A DNA stretch of 41,387 nucleotides from an uncultured Caryophanales bacterium (GCA_946412015.1 CAMKGA010000013.1:1-41387); one strand, 5' to 3'. Shown: positions 18,228-28,964, counted from the first letter of the stretch. The notes: a model not told the origin generated them from the sequence alone. Numbers and translations: made by a program.

Positions 18228-19238
18228 TCACTGCAATTTTATATTTAAGTTAAACATTTTATTAACTGTATCATAATATAATGTTCCATATTCTCCATAA
18301 AATACTTTTTCATCATTTTTTAAATAATATAATTCTATATCATCATTATTTAACTCTGAAAAATCATAAGAAAATTCATACTTATTATTATCATTATCAT
18401 ATACTGTATAGTGATACTTATCTCCTTCAATATTATACTTTTCTCTACTTAATATTTCAAATAATGTTGCAATAGAAATAGTATTATTATTAAATGCAAT
18501 TAAATTATCATAGCAATTATCATTATTACATATTTTATATGTATATTTATAATTATATACATTGTTTAAATCTGATTTAGATATTTCAGCAATTACATCA
18601 TCATTTTGATGAACTAATCCGTTTGCATAATAATACATTAACATATCATTATATGATTCATTAGATATGCTATCAATAGTACCTGAATAATTATAAAATT
18701 TTATATTGTTAAGCTTACTAGATTCAAAAAGTAAAATATATTTTATTGGAATTTTTTTCATATTTTTAGATAATTTATCTTTATAGTATTCCAATGATTT
18801 AAAACACTCATTTATACCTTCTTTATTACTGTAACTGCACTCTAACGTAATATCATTACTACTTACAAATTTTCCACTTGCATTATTCTTTAATACAATA
18901 TTACTTTTTTTACTTATTTGATTATAATATTTTAAAAACATATTTTCATAATAATCGTCATTTAAACTATTACTCATACCGAATGATATCATATATGAAT
19001 AATCATCTAATATATGAAATGTAATATTAGTATCATTATCTTTTATTGACCATAAGTAGTCCTTATAACCATCTGAATCAATTATTTCTTCATACCCATT
19101 AATAACATAATTATTTAATTTCAGTTTATCATTTATATAATTTGCAATATCTTTCTTTTCTATTTTCTTTGTACATCCAGATAATAAGAATATAAATAAA
19201 ACTATAAATATTAATACTTTTTTCATAACACACCTCAA
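18228..19238 (-). CDS. Predicted lipoprotein of unknown function
   Basis: Lipobox-like FLLSGCTKK at N-terminus. Confidence 0.6.
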   Translation of the reverse strand: MRCVMKKVLIFIVLFIFLLSGCTKKIEKKDIANYINDKLKLNNYVINGYEEIIDSDGYKDYLWSIKDNDTNITFHILDDYSYMISFGMSNSLNDDYYENMFLKYYNQISKKSNIVLKNNASGKFVSSNDITLECSYSNKEGINECFKSLEYYKDKLSKNMKKIPIKYILLFESSKLNNIKFYNYSGTIDSISNESYNDMLMYYYANGLVHQNDDVIAEISKSDLNNVYNYKYTYKICNNDNCYDNLIAFNNNTISIATLFEILSREKYNIEGDKYHYTVYDNDNNKYEFSYDFSELNNDDIELYYLKNDEKVFYGEYGTLYYDTVNKMFNLNIKLQ

Positions 19239-19287
19239 TTATAATTAAATTTTACCAAACAACCAAAAAAAGTACAATAATTATGTA

Positions 19288-19872
19288 CTATTTTTTTATT
19301 TTAGATATACTAATTCCATCTCCTATTTTATAAAATTCAGTTTCAAATTCTTCATTATTTTTTAAAAATTCAATATATTTTCTGATTTTATTTACTAACT
19401 GTTTTGTATTCCTACTGCAATTAGAACTGTCTTCTACTAATCCATGAAACTCTAAATTATCAGTAACAATAACACCTTTTTTATCTAAATTATGTTTAAA
19501 CTTTTCAAAGAATTTTATATATTGAGATTTTGCAGCATCAATGAATATCAAATCATAAGTTTCATTAATATCTACATCAAGTGCGTCACCAAATATAACA
19601 TCAATTCTATTTCCTAAATTAAATGCATCTATATTCTCTATAGCTTTATCATACATTCTCTTATCCCGCTCTATAGTAGTAATTTTAATATCATCACTAA
19701 CAAGAGCCATATTAATTGACGAATATCCTATTGCGCACCCTATCTCTAAAATTCTTTTTATTTTATTTTTTTTTATATAATCAGTTAAAAATGTTATTCC
19801 ATCTTTAAGCATAATAGGCACATGAAATTCATGTGCATATTTTTCCATATCTTCTACTCGTACGTGTACCAT
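19288..19872 (-). CDS. trmR: SAM-dependent O-methyltransferase (TrmR-like)
   Basis: ILEIGCAIGYSSINMA, DLIFIDAAKSQYIKFFE, VTDNLEFHGLV; next to mltG. Confidence 0.75.
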   Translation of the reverse strand: MVHVRVEDMEKYAHEFHVPIMLKDGITFLTDYIKKNKIKRILEIGCAIGYSSINMALVSDDIKITTIERDKRMYDKAIENIDAFNLGNRIDVIFGDALDVDINETYDLIFIDAAKSQYIKFFEKFKHNLDKKGVIVTDNLEFHGLVEDSSNCSRNTKQLVNKIRKYIEFLKNNEEFETEFYKIGDGISISKIKK

Positions 19873-20933
19873 AACCCCGCCTTTATCAACTCATTTTTCT
19901 TTGCTATATGCTCCCTATCAGTCTTTGTAAAATACGTTTTCCCATTTTTATCGGAAATAAAATAATAATAATCGTGTTCATCAGGATGAAGTGCAGCATC
20001 AATGCTTACTACGCTTGGATTACAAATAGGTCCAATAGGTAATTTACCGGCCATTGTACTAACCCTAGTATTATATGCATTTTCGTTATTTATCTCAACA
20101 GTAGTTAAATCTCTTTCAGTTAAATCTACACCTGCACCATAATATGTAGTAACATCACTACCTAAACTCCAATTATCTTTTAAACGATTATAAAAAACGC
20201 CAGAAATTCCCTTCCTATCAGATATATCAGTACCACCCTCTAGTTCAATAATTGAAGCAAGAGTTAATAACTGATGAGGGGTATAACTACTATTTTTCAT
20301 ATCGTTCTTATAAGGTTCTAATTCCTTATTCATCTGATCTAGCATTACATTAAATATTTCCTTAACAGATACATTTTTTCTAAAAGTATATGTATTTGGT
20401 GATAAATATCCCTCTAATGAGTAATATATATTATCATTTAATATTTCTTCATCAACAAACCAATACTTCTTTATTATACTTTTTAAATATTCTTGATCTT
20501 TTAATGTTTCTTTAACATCTTCTTCACTGTTATCAGTATTAGTTGCAATTTGTTCTATTATGTAACGCATATTCTTACCCTCTTTAAAGGTAATTGATAC
20601 TGTATTTAAATCATGCTTTATATTTCCCGATAATGTCTTAACAATCTTTTCGACATTCATATTCCTATCTAATTGATAGACACCTGCTTTAATGTGCGAT
20701 GGTTTATGTAATTTTAAATAAATTTTATAACTATATTTAGATTTAATTAACTTATTTTTTAGTAAGTCATTTGTAATACTATAATAGTTATTACCTTCTT
20801 CAACCACAAAATTAACAGGTTCACTTTTACTAGATACAGCAGAAAGTGAAACATGATAATAAATAATCCATATACCTAAAAAAGAAATTACAAATGTAAT
20901 AATACTAGTTACGACAAAAAGAAAATATTTCAT
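19854..20933 (-). CDS. mltG: Endolytic transglycosylase MltG (YceG)
   Basis: LASIIELEGG, GISGVFYNRLKDNWSLGSDVTTYYGAG, YNTRV..GLPIGPICNPS-type motif. Confidence 0.92.
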   Translation of the reverse strand: MKYFLFVVTSIITFVISFLGIWIIYYHVSLSAVSSKSEPVNFVVEEGNNYYSITNDLLKNKLIKSKYSYKIYLKLHKPSHIKAGVYQLDRNMNVEKIVKTLSGNIKHDLNTVSITFKEGKNMRYIIEQIATNTDNSEEDVKETLKDQEYLKSIIKKYWFVDEEILNDNIYYSLEGYLSPNTYTFRKNVSVKEIFNVMLDQMNKELEPYKNDMKNSSYTPHQLLTLASIIELEGGTDISDRKGISGVFYNRLKDNWSLGSDVTTYYGAGVDLTERDLTTVEINNENAYNTRVSTMAGKLPIGPICNPSVVSIDAALHPDEHDYYYFISDKNGKTYFTKTDREHIAKKNELIKAGLWYTYE

Positions 20934-20941
20934 ACAATTTA

Positions 20942-21238
20942 CTATTGTTGATTATTATTTCCGTTATTTGCTTCAGACTGAATTTCTTCTAATATTGTTT
21001 CAATTATTTTCCACTCTTTATCAGTTTCAATAGGCATAAGTTTAGTTTCTGCCTCATTTGGATTATATACTGATGCATATACCTTAGTATTACCATCATC
21101 ATCTGTCGTATTATCTGTATAAACTATATAATTTTTCTTAGTTTCTTCAGATTCAAACGTAAACAATACTTCACATTCTATTTCTTTTCCATTATCATCC
21201 ATTACTTTAAATGTCATTACTTCTTCATTATTTTGCAT
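20942..21238 (-). CDS. DUF1292 family protein
   Basis: EVLFTFESEETKKNYIVYTDNT..., syntenic with ruvX and ireB. Confidence 0.8.
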   Translation of the reverse strand: MQNNEEVMTFKVMDDNGKEIECEVLFTFESEETKKNYIVYTDNTTDDDGNTKVYASVYNPNEAETKLMPIETDKEWKIIETILEEIQSEANNGNNNQQ

Positions 21239-21242
21239 ATTC

Positions 21243-21665
21243 TCATCCTTTCTTAATATCCAAATATGTTTGTAAAATAATATTCGCTGCTAGTGCATCA
21301 ATTTTCTTTTTTCTTTTTTTGCGTGACAGGTTAGCTTCAAGCATATAATTAGTAGCTTCAACTGTTGTAAGCCTTTCATCTTGCATAATTACATTACAAG
21401 AAAACCAATCTTCTAGCAATTTTTTGTATTCCAGTGTAGCCTCACCACGAAAGCCAATACTATTATTCATATTTTTAGGTAAACCTAAAACAATATCAGT
21501 AATTTTATACTCATCAATAATTTTTTTTAGTTTTTCATATGTTTTATCATACTCTTCACTTTCAAATCTTATTATTCCTATAGTAGAAGCAATAGTGTTA
21601 GTGGTATCACTAACTGCAACACCAAGTGTCTTAGTACCTAAATCAAGTCCTAAATATCTTTTCAT
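21243..21665 (-). CDS. ruvX: Putative Holliday junction resolvase RuvX/YqgF
   Basis: LGLDLGTKTLGVAVSD, LGLPKNMNNSIG, QDERLTTVEA. Confidence 0.92.
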   Translation of the reverse strand: MKRYLGLDLGTKTLGVAVSDTTNTIASTIGIIRFESEEYDKTYEKLKKIIDEYKITDIVLGLPKNMNNSIGFRGEATLEYKKLLEDWFSCNVIMQDERLTTVEATNYMLEANLSRKKRKKKIDALAANIILQTYLDIKKG

Positions 21666-21904
21666 TTACTTAAATACTTCTTTACAAGTACTTCTAGTAT
21701 CTCTGATCTTTCATACTTAGTAAGTTTATTTCTGGCTTCTTTATGACTAGAAATGTAACCTGGATCTCCACTCATTAAATAACCAACTATTTGATTTATT
21801 GCATTATATCCACGCTCATCTAATATATCAGCTACTTCTTTAATTGTGATTGCAATAAGTTCATCATGAAACTCATTTGAGTCATATACTTTTGTTTGAT
21901 CCAT
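21662..21904 (-). CDS. ireB: IreB/ReoM family regulatory protein
   Basis: IKEVADILDERGYNAINQIVGYLMSGDPGYISSHKEARNKL. Confidence 0.9.
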   Translation of the reverse strand: MDQTKVYDSNEFHDELIAITIKEVADILDERGYNAINQIVGYLMSGDPGYISSHKEARNKLTKYERSEILEVLVKKYLSK

Positions 21905-22026
21905 AATACTCCCTCCTATGAATACACTTTAATTTTAACATATATGTCCTTTTTTGTAAATAGATTTAATTGATAATTCATATTACAAAAAAGGTAAATC
22001 TTAATTTTAGATTTACCCATAAATCA

Positions 22027-22533
22027 TTATTTATTATTAATATTACTGTTTTGATTATCAGCTTCATTTAATCCTTGTTTTATTCCTTTTGCTATCTCAC
22101 CTGCAGCATGTCCTATTGTTGGGGCCATTTTATCAATACCTTCTTGTGCAACAGGCATAACTTGTTGTGTTGTATATGCAGTAATTTCTCTTCTATGCGA
22201 TACAATCATTACAACACCTCCTGCAATAAGCAATCCTGTTCCCACAAAATTTATAAAGCCACCTAAAGCTATAAGTCCAAAACTTCCTAGCACCCCTTTT
22301 GCAGTTTCTCCAGCTGAATTATCAAATCCATAAGTATCTACAGTATTCATAGCATTACTTGCAGTACTACCTATACCCATAAAACCTAAAACTAAAATAA
22401 TACCTCCAATTATAAAAACAATTATTCCTATTATTAGTAATATTTTACCTGTATGATTTACTTTTTTATTATTCCTTTGATATCTTTCTTCACTTAAATA
22501 TTGTTCTTTTTCCATACTAATCAACTCCTTCAA
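22027..22533 (-). CDS. Hypothetical membrane protein
   Basis: Two Gly-rich TM segments; no family recognised. Confidence 0.55.
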   Translation of the reverse strand: MKELISMEKEQYLSEERYQRNNKKVNHTGKILLIIGIIVFIIGGIILVLGFMGIGSTASNAMNTVDTYGFDNSAGETAKGVLGSFGLIALGGFINFVGTGLLIAGGVVMIVSHRREITAYTTQQVMPVAQEGIDKMAPTIGHAAGEIAKGIKQGLNEADNQNSNINNK

Positions 22534-22611
22534 ATTAATTATAACACATATTTATTATTTTTAAAATTGGTATATTAGACATATTTCTTCATAAATTTTA
22601 TTAGGTGGTTT

Positions 22612-23298
22612 ATGAAAAAATTTTTACAGTTTTTATTTAAAGATTTCTTTATTTTCTGTGCTGCATACTCTAATAATATATTTCCAGATCCGCTTGATAA
22701 AGAAGAGGAAGAAAAATGTATTGAACTATTAAAGATTGGCAATAAAAATGCAAGGGATAAGCTTATTGAACACAATTTAAGATTAGTTGCACATATAGTA
22801 AAAAAATACGAAAATAATACCGATAGCGATGATTTAATATCTATTGGAACTATTGGACTAATTAAAGGAATTGATTCTTATTCCAAGAGTCATAACACAA
22901 GAATTACTACATATATTGCAAGATGTATAGAAAATGAAATACTTATGTATTTTCGAAATAATAAAAAGCATAGTAAAAATATCAGTATAAATGAATCTAT
23001 AGGATTTGATAAAGAAGGAAATGAAATAACTATACTAGATATACTTAAAACTGATAATCCAGATTATTTAAAAGATATTCACACTAAAAATAATTTAGTA
23101 CTTCTAAAGAAATATTTTAATGTTTTAAATAGTAGAGAAAAAGAAATTATTATTAAAAGATATGGATTAAACAATTTTGATGAGTTAACGCAAAAAGAGA
23201 TTGCAAAAGAACTTGGAATTTCTAGAAGCTATGTTTCTAGAATAGAAAAAAGAGCCCTTACTAAAATGTTAAAAGAATTTTTAAAAGAAAAAAAGTAG
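22612..23298 (+). CDS. sigK: RNA polymerase sporulation sigma factor SigK-like
   Basis: ARDKLIEHNLRLVAHIVKKYEN, DLISIGTIGLIKGIDSY, IAKELGISRSYVSRIEKRALTKM closely follow SigK. Confidence 0.85.
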   Translation: MKKFLQFLFKDFFIFCAAYSNNIFPDPLDKEEEEKCIELLKIGNKNARDKLIEHNLRLVAHIVKKYENNTDSDDLISIGTIGLIKGIDSYSKSHNTRITTYIARCIENEILMYFRNNKKHSKNISINESIGFDKEGNEITILDILKTDNPDYLKDIHTKNNLVLLKKYFNVLNSREKEIIIKRYGLNNFDELTQKEIAKELGISRSYVSRIEKRALTKMLKEFLKEKK

Positions 23299-23304
23299 CA
23301 AAAA

Positions 23305-23559
23305 TTATCGCTTGCTACTTTTTTGTTCAACTACTTTTTTCATCGTACTTAATTTATATCTTGGAACTGATGATAAATCAAAATAACTATGATTATATTT
23401 TTTAAATTTTTTCATCATTTGAATTTCACTTTTTGTAAAAAATTTGCTTTCATTTAAACCTTTAATACTATAATTTTCAAATACATTTTTATGATCTAAA
23501 AAATATTTTTGTTTTTTTAATACAGTATTTAAATATAAAACTTTTATTAAATTATGCAT
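23305..23559 (-). CDS. Hypothetical protein
   Basis: 84 aa ORF, no recognised domain. Confidence 0.4.
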   Translation of the reverse strand: MHNLIKVLYLNTVLKKQKYFLDHKNVFENYSIKGLNESKFFTKSEIQMMKKFKKYNHSYFDLSSVPRYKLSTMKKVVEQKSSKR

Positions 23560-23689
23560 AAAAGCATATTTTAAATAATCCTACCATTCATAATATTGTC
23601 TTTCATTTGATTATTTTCATCATCAATAAAATATTCACTAATATAATGACTTTTTACATAATTATCTCTATATTTATCTTTTCCATACA

Positions 23690-26600
23690 CTATTTTTTTA
23701 TAACCTCAACATCTATTGTTACATTATGTCCATTTAAATCTACCTCATTTGAAGATTTACCTTTTATAATTTCAATAGCAAGAGTTTCATTCTTTATAAA
23801 ATCTTTGAATTTCTCAATACTATTTTCTACTTCTTTATCTCCATCATAGTATATATTAATTCTATCTACAATATCGAATTCTTTTTGTTTACGTAAATTT
23901 TGAACTTTAGATACAAATTCACGAGCAATTCCTTCCATAATTAATTCTTCAGTTAAATCTGTGTTTAATATTATAAAATCGTTATCCTCTAGTGCGACAT
24001 CGAATCCCTCTTTAGATATTGAATTAATAATTACCATATTGCTTGTAACTTTAAATTTTTCTTTATCAAGTGTTATTTCAATATCATTATTATTTCTTAA
24101 ACTGTTTATATCAGATGAAGATAACTTTGTTAATTTTTCCTGGAATTCTTTTATTTTTGAGCCAAGAAGTTTTCCTACTTCTTTAAAATTAGGTTTTACA
24201 CTAAAGTTCATATATTGTGATAATTCTTTAATAAATGTAACATTTTTTACATTTAATTCTTCTTTTATTAAAGGTACTAAATCCTCAATAATCTTTTTAT
24301 TCTTAGCATCTATTAATGCTTCACTTATAGGTTGTCTTACCTTTATTTTAACTTCTTCTCTAATATTTCTACCTAAAGATATAATATGTCTTACAAGATC
24401 CATACGATTTTCAATTTTATCATCGATTAATTCTTTATTACATACTGGATAATCCTCTAGATGAACTGATTTTTTATTAGTCAAATGCTTATATATATCC
24501 TCTGCAATATATGGAGTAATAGGCGCTATTAATTTTGTAATTCCAATTAATACTTCATAAGTAGTATTATATACTGCTTTTTTATCATCATCCATAACAC
24601 TAGACCAGAATCTTCTTCTGTTTCTTCTTATATACCAGTTAGATAAATCCTCAACTACAAAATATTGTATATCTCTTACAGTATTTGTAAGATCATACTC
24701 TTCCATATAATTTGTTACTTTATTAACTAGTTTATTATATTTTGATAATAACCATTTATCAATTTCAGGTCTATCTTTATAATCTACATTAAAATCTCTT
24801 GGATCAATTTTATCTGCATTAGCATAAATTGAAAAGAAATTATATGTATTTTTAAGTGTATTAAAGAATTTAGAGATTACTTCCTTTACTCCTTCTTCAT
24901 CAAATTTTAAAGGTGTATAAACAGGAGATGCGTAAAGCATATAAAATCTAATTGGATCTGCTCCATATTTAGTCATAATTTCAACTGGATCAATTATATT
25001 TCCCGTTGATTTACTCATCTTTTTACCTTTAGCATCAAGCATCATATCATTAACTACTACATTTTTAAAGCTTGATTTTCCTGATATTATTGTTGATATT
25101 ACAAGTAAAACATAGAACCATCCTCTAGTTTGATCAACACCTTCAGCTATAAAATCAGCTGGAAATTGTGATTCAAATAATTCTTTGTTTTCAAATGGAT
25201 AATGGAACTGAGCATATGGCATTGCACCTGAATCAAACCATACATCCATTACATCTTTTACTCTATCCATAACATTATTACACTTACAACATTTTATGTG
25301 TAAATCATCAACATATGGTCTATGTAATTCTAAATTATATACATCAATATCTTCTATTACTTTCTCTTGTAATTCTTTGCGTGATCCAATAACTTCAGTA
25401 TGCCCACAGCTACACTTCCAAATTGGCATTGGACAACCCCAATATCTATTACGAGAAATTCCCCAGTCTACCATGTTTTCAAGCCAGTTTGTAAATCTTT
25501 TTGTCCCTATATAATCAGGATACCAATTAATTTTTTCATTTTCTTTAATTATCTTATCTTTATATGATGTAACATTTACATACCAAGCAGGCTTTGGATA
25601 TGAAATTAATGGTTGATGGCATCTCCAACAATGTGGATAATCATGTTTAATCTTTAATTTTTTAAATAATTTATCATTTTCTTTTAAATATTTAATTATG
25701 TCTAATTCTAATTCTTTATCAGTAACTAATCGACCTTTCCAAGGGCCTACTGTATAACATCCATCTGCTCCTACTGGATTTACAAATCCAAAATTATTCT
25801 CACGACAAACGCGATTATCATCTTCTCCATAGGCTGGTGCAATATGTACTATACCTGTACCATCAGAATCAGTTACATACTCGTCGGCAATAACCTCAAA
25901 ACACTTACCTTCAACTTCTAAAAAAGGAAGTAATTGTTCATACTTTATTCCTACTAAATCTGTTCCTTTATACTCTTCAATTATTTCATACTCATCACCT
26001 AAAACTTTATCAGCAAGGGATGATGATACTATAAACTTATAACCTTTTGATTGCACTTTTAAATATGTTAAATCTGGATTTACACAAAGACCAACATTAG
26101 CTATTAAAGTCCAAGGAGTTGTTGTCCAAACAAGAAAATAGCAATCACTATCTTTCATTTTAAATGGAAGAATTAATGAATTAACTGATACTTCTTCATA
26201 TCCTTGGGATACTTCATTACTAGATAGTTCAGTGCCACATCTAGGACAATACCATAATACTTTATTACCATAATATATTAAATCTTTTTTATACATTTCT
26301 TTTATAATCCACCATTCAGATTCAATATATTCATTATCACAAGTAACATATGGATTATCACAATCTATAAATTGGCCCATCATATCTGTTACTCGCTTTA
26401 CCTCATCTATGTTAGTAGCTGTTGCTTTATTACATTCACGGCAAAAATTCTCAATACCAAATGATTCAATATCAGCTTTACTTTTAAAACCTAATTTTTT
26501 TTCTACATTAACCTCAATTGGTAACCCATGAGTATCAAGTCCTATTTTTCTAAGAACTCTATAACCTTTCATAGTTTTATACTTACAAAAAGCATCTTTT

Positions 26601-26791
26601 ATAGTTTTAGCAAACACATGATGTATTCCTGGTTTTGCATTAGCATAAATAGGTCCATCATAAAAAACAAAGTTCTCATTATCTTTTCTATTTTCAATTG
26701 TTTTTTCCAATATATTTTCTTTCTTCCAATAATCTAATATATTACTTTCTACCTCATAAGTATCTTTTTTATCTAATTCTTTAAATTTCAT
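23690..26791 (-). CDS. ileS: Isoleucyl-tRNA synthetase (start MKFKELDKKD)
   Basis: DGPIYANAKPGIHHVFAKTIKD, GLDTHGLPIEV, DFIAEGVDQTRGWFY, GKKMSKSTGN. Confidence 0.97.
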   Translation of the reverse strand: MKFKELDKKDTYEVESNILDYWKKENILEKTIENRKDNENFVFYDGPIYANAKPGIHHVFAKTIKDAFCKYKTMKGYRVLRKIGLDTHGLPIEVNVEKKLGFKSKADIESFGIENFCRECNKATATNIDEVKRVTDMMGQFIDCDNPYVTCDNEYIESEWWIIKEMYKKDLIYYGNKVLWYCPRCGTELSSNEVSQGYEEVSVNSLILPFKMKDSDCYFLVWTTTPWTLIANVGLCVNPDLTYLKVQSKGYKFIVSSSLADKVLGDEYEIIEEYKGTDLVGIKYEQLLPFLEVEGKCFEVIADEYVTDSDGTGIVHIAPAYGEDDNRVCRENNFGFVNPVGADGCYTVGPWKGRLVTDKELELDIIKYLKENDKLFKKLKIKHDYPHCWRCHQPLISYPKPAWYVNVTSYKDKIIKENEKINWYPDYIGTKRFTNWLENMVDWGISRNRYWGCPMPIWKCSCGHTEVIGSRKELQEKVIEDIDVYNLELHRPYVDDLHIKCCKCNNVMDRVKDVMDVWFDSGAMPYAQFHYPFENKELFESQFPADFIAEGVDQTRGWFYVLLVISTIISGKSSFKNVVVNDMMLDAKGKKMSKSTGNIIDPVEIMTKYGADPIRFYMLYASPVYTPLKFDEEGVKEVISKFFNTLKNTYNFFSIYANADKIDPRDFNVDYKDRPEIDKWLLSKYNKLVNKVTNYMEEYDLTNTVRDIQYFVVEDLSNWYIRRNRRRFWSSVMDDDKKAVYNTTYEVLIGITKLIAPITPYIAEDIYKHLTNKKSVHLEDYPVCNKELIDDKIENRMDLVRHIISLGRNIREEVKIKVRQPISEALIDAKNKKIIEDLVPLIKEELNVKNVTFIKELSQYMNFSVKPNFKEVGKLLGSKIKEFQEKLTKLSSSDINSLRNNNDIEITLDKEKFKVTSNMVIINSISKEGFDVALEDNDFIILNTDLTEELIMEGIAREFVSKVQNLRKQKEFDIVDRINIYYDGDKEVENSIEKFKDFIKNETLAIEIIKGKSSNEVDLNGHNVTIDVEVIKK

Positions 26792-27756
26792 AATCCTAAT
26801 TCCTCCCAAATTATATAACCAAAATATATTATTAATATACTAATCATTATCACACCTTCAAATTTACCTATTTTATTTTTTATTGGTGCGAATATAACTA
26901 AAATAATTGAAGCTATTAAAAAGTTAATTGCATCGATTATTCCAAGTCCATTCATATTTAAATTACCAAGTATTATAACAGGAAATGTGATTGCAATGCA
27001 AATATTAAATATATTGCTTCCTAAAATATTGCCAACAACCATATCTTCATTATTATGCTTTATTAAATGAATACACGTTACAAGTTCTGGTATTGATGTT
27101 GCAAAAGCTATCACTGTTGCACTAATTAATTTATCATTTATACCAAATGCTGTTATTTTTTGAGCCATATCTACTGTAAAAATGCTTCCAACTAGTATCA
27201 TTGCAAATCCTAAAATTGTAATTACAATTGAATATATACAAGAATATTTAGGTGGCTCATAGATTGCAACATCACGCCTTGTGTGTATTAATTTAAGTAA
27301 ATAAACTACATATAAAATAAACATTAATATTAGTATTATAGCATCAAACCTAGTTAATATATTACTATTTTTTTTTATAAATAAATCATCTAATGACAAA
27401 AATATAAAAACTGATGATATAAATATTGATAAAGGTAATTCTTTTTTTATTGTTAATGATGTAATTTTAAGTGGTTTAATTAAACTGGATACACTAAGTA
27501 TTAATAATATATTTATTATATTACTACCTATTAAATTATATATTACTATATTATTATATCCATTATGCATTGCATAGTAACTTACTAGTAATTCAGGAAT
27601 ACTTGTACCAAATGCAACTATTGTAAGTCCTATTGCAAGAGCTGATTTATGATAATATTTAGCAAGATCTCTTGCTCCTTCTATCATAATTTTACTACCA
27701 GCAATAATAAATACTATTCCGACAATTAAACAAATAAATATCATTAATTCATTCAT
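26788..27756 (-). CDS. Ca2+/Na+ (CaCA family) antiporter
   Basis: GLTIVAFGTSIPELLVS and SATVIAFATSIPELVTC duplicated alpha repeats; ATGA overlap with ileS. Confidence 0.9.
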   Translation of the reverse strand: MNELMIFICLIVGIVFIIAGSKIMIEGARDLAKYYHKSALAIGLTIVAFGTSIPELLVSYYAMHNGYNNIVIYNLIGSNIINILLILSVSSLIKPLKITSLTIKKELPLSIFISSVFIFLSLDDLFIKKNSNILTRFDAIILILMFILYVVYLLKLIHTRRDVAIYEPPKYSCIYSIVITILGFAMILVGSIFTVDMAQKITAFGINDKLISATVIAFATSIPELVTCIHLIKHNNEDMVVGNILGSNIFNICIAITFPVIILGNLNMNGLGIIDAINFLIASIILVIFAPIKNKIGKFEGVIMISILIIYFGYIIWEELGL

Positions 27757-27774
27757 ATATTCTCCTTTAAACTA

Positions 27775-27957
27775 AAAAATTCTTTATATATAGGGACGAC
27801 ATAGCCGTGGTACCACCCTATTTTATAAAGAACTTATACACTTAAAATTATAACGCATTACCTAAAACATCAGAAGTGATCTATATATTACTAGCAATTA
27901 GTTTTCACCAACCACTAACTCTCTTAATGCATCATAATATACCGTCTTCATCATTTG
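27775..27957 (-). promoter_or_regulatory. T-box leader, probable Ile specifier
   Basis: AGGGTGGTACCACG T-box motif (27819 to about 27806), AGAGAG and GGTTGGTG elements, candidate ATC codon, terminator ttctttata...tataaagaattttttag. Confidence 0.9.
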
Positions 27958-27960
27958 CTT

Positions 27961-28440
27961 TTAAAAATTTACTTTTTCAATATCTTCTATCATATCTAAT
28001 TGTGCTTGTAATAAATCTTTTAACTTACGTTTATATACAATAATATTTCTACGTATTCTATTTGCTTCAATCTCTGCTTTTTCTGCTTCCATTAATGCCT
28101 CATTAACAATTCTACTTGCATTCTTCTTAGCATTTTCCATAAGCATTTCACTTTCACGATAAGCATTTTGTTTTATCTGGTCAGAAGTTTTTTGAGCCAT
28201 AATAATAGCTTTGTTTAAAGTAGATTCCATACGTTCATATTGTGCAATCTTCTCGCGCATACCATTTGTTTTCGCAATCATCTTTTGCAATTCTAATATT
28301 TTTTGATCACGTAATTTTATCGCTTCATCTTTTTCTTTAATTAAATTAACCATTTTAGTTACTTGCTTTATTATATTATCTAAAAAGCGATTTACCTCGT
28401 TTGGATCATAACCATATGCGGTTTTTTTAAACTTCTCCAT
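27961..28440 (-). CDS. divIVA: DivIVA-domain cell division protein
   Basis: FKKTAYGYDPNEVNRFLDNIIKQV, coiled coil. Confidence 0.85.
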   Translation of the reverse strand: MEKFKKTAYGYDPNEVNRFLDNIIKQVTKMVNLIKEKDEAIKLRDQKILELQKMIAKTNGMREKIAQYERMESTLNKAIIMAQKTSDQIKQNAYRESEMLMENAKKNASRIVNEALMEAEKAEIEANRIRRNIIVYKRKLKDLLQAQLDMIEDIEKVNF

Positions 28441-28494
28441 ATATTCTCCTCACCAGTGCTAAACTATATTACCACAATTTGCACATTTATTCAA

Positions 28495-28896
28495 CTACCA
28501 TTCGGTATTTATATCATCATTATCATATATATCTTTTCCAGATGTTTCTTCAGTAATTTTACCTTGAACATTTATATTATTTGGAGTACACAAAAATATA
28601 CCTCCGCCAATTTTTTGTAAATCTCCACCTATCGCATATATAGTTCCACTTAAAAAATCTACAATACGTTTTGCTTGATCTGATGTAACCCTTTTTAAAT
28701 TAACTACAACTGTATTTCTCTTTTTTAAATGATCTGCAATTTGTTGCGATTCAGAAAAAGCACGAGGCTCAAGCAAAATCATCTTTGAACCACCATTTTC
28801 ATCATATGCTTCTTCTGTTTTTATATCATAATATTCATTTCCATTTATATCTTCTTCATTATTATCTTTATTAAGTAAATTTTTAATAAAACCCAT
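28495..28896 (-). CDS. sepF: Cell division protein SepF
   Basis: [63 protein letters not shown]. Confidence 0.95.
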   Translation of the reverse strand: MGFIKNLLNKDNNEEDINGNEYYDIKTEEAYDENGGSKMILLEPRAFSESQQIADHLKKRNTVVVNLKRVTSDQAKRIVDFLSGTIYAIGGDLQKIGGGIFLCTPNNINVQGKITEETSGKDIYDNDDINTEW

Positions 28897-28964
28897 CTTT
28901 TTCCCTCCAATTCTTGTACACTACGAATATTTTATCATATTTTTTTTTAAAATGAAACATGTTA

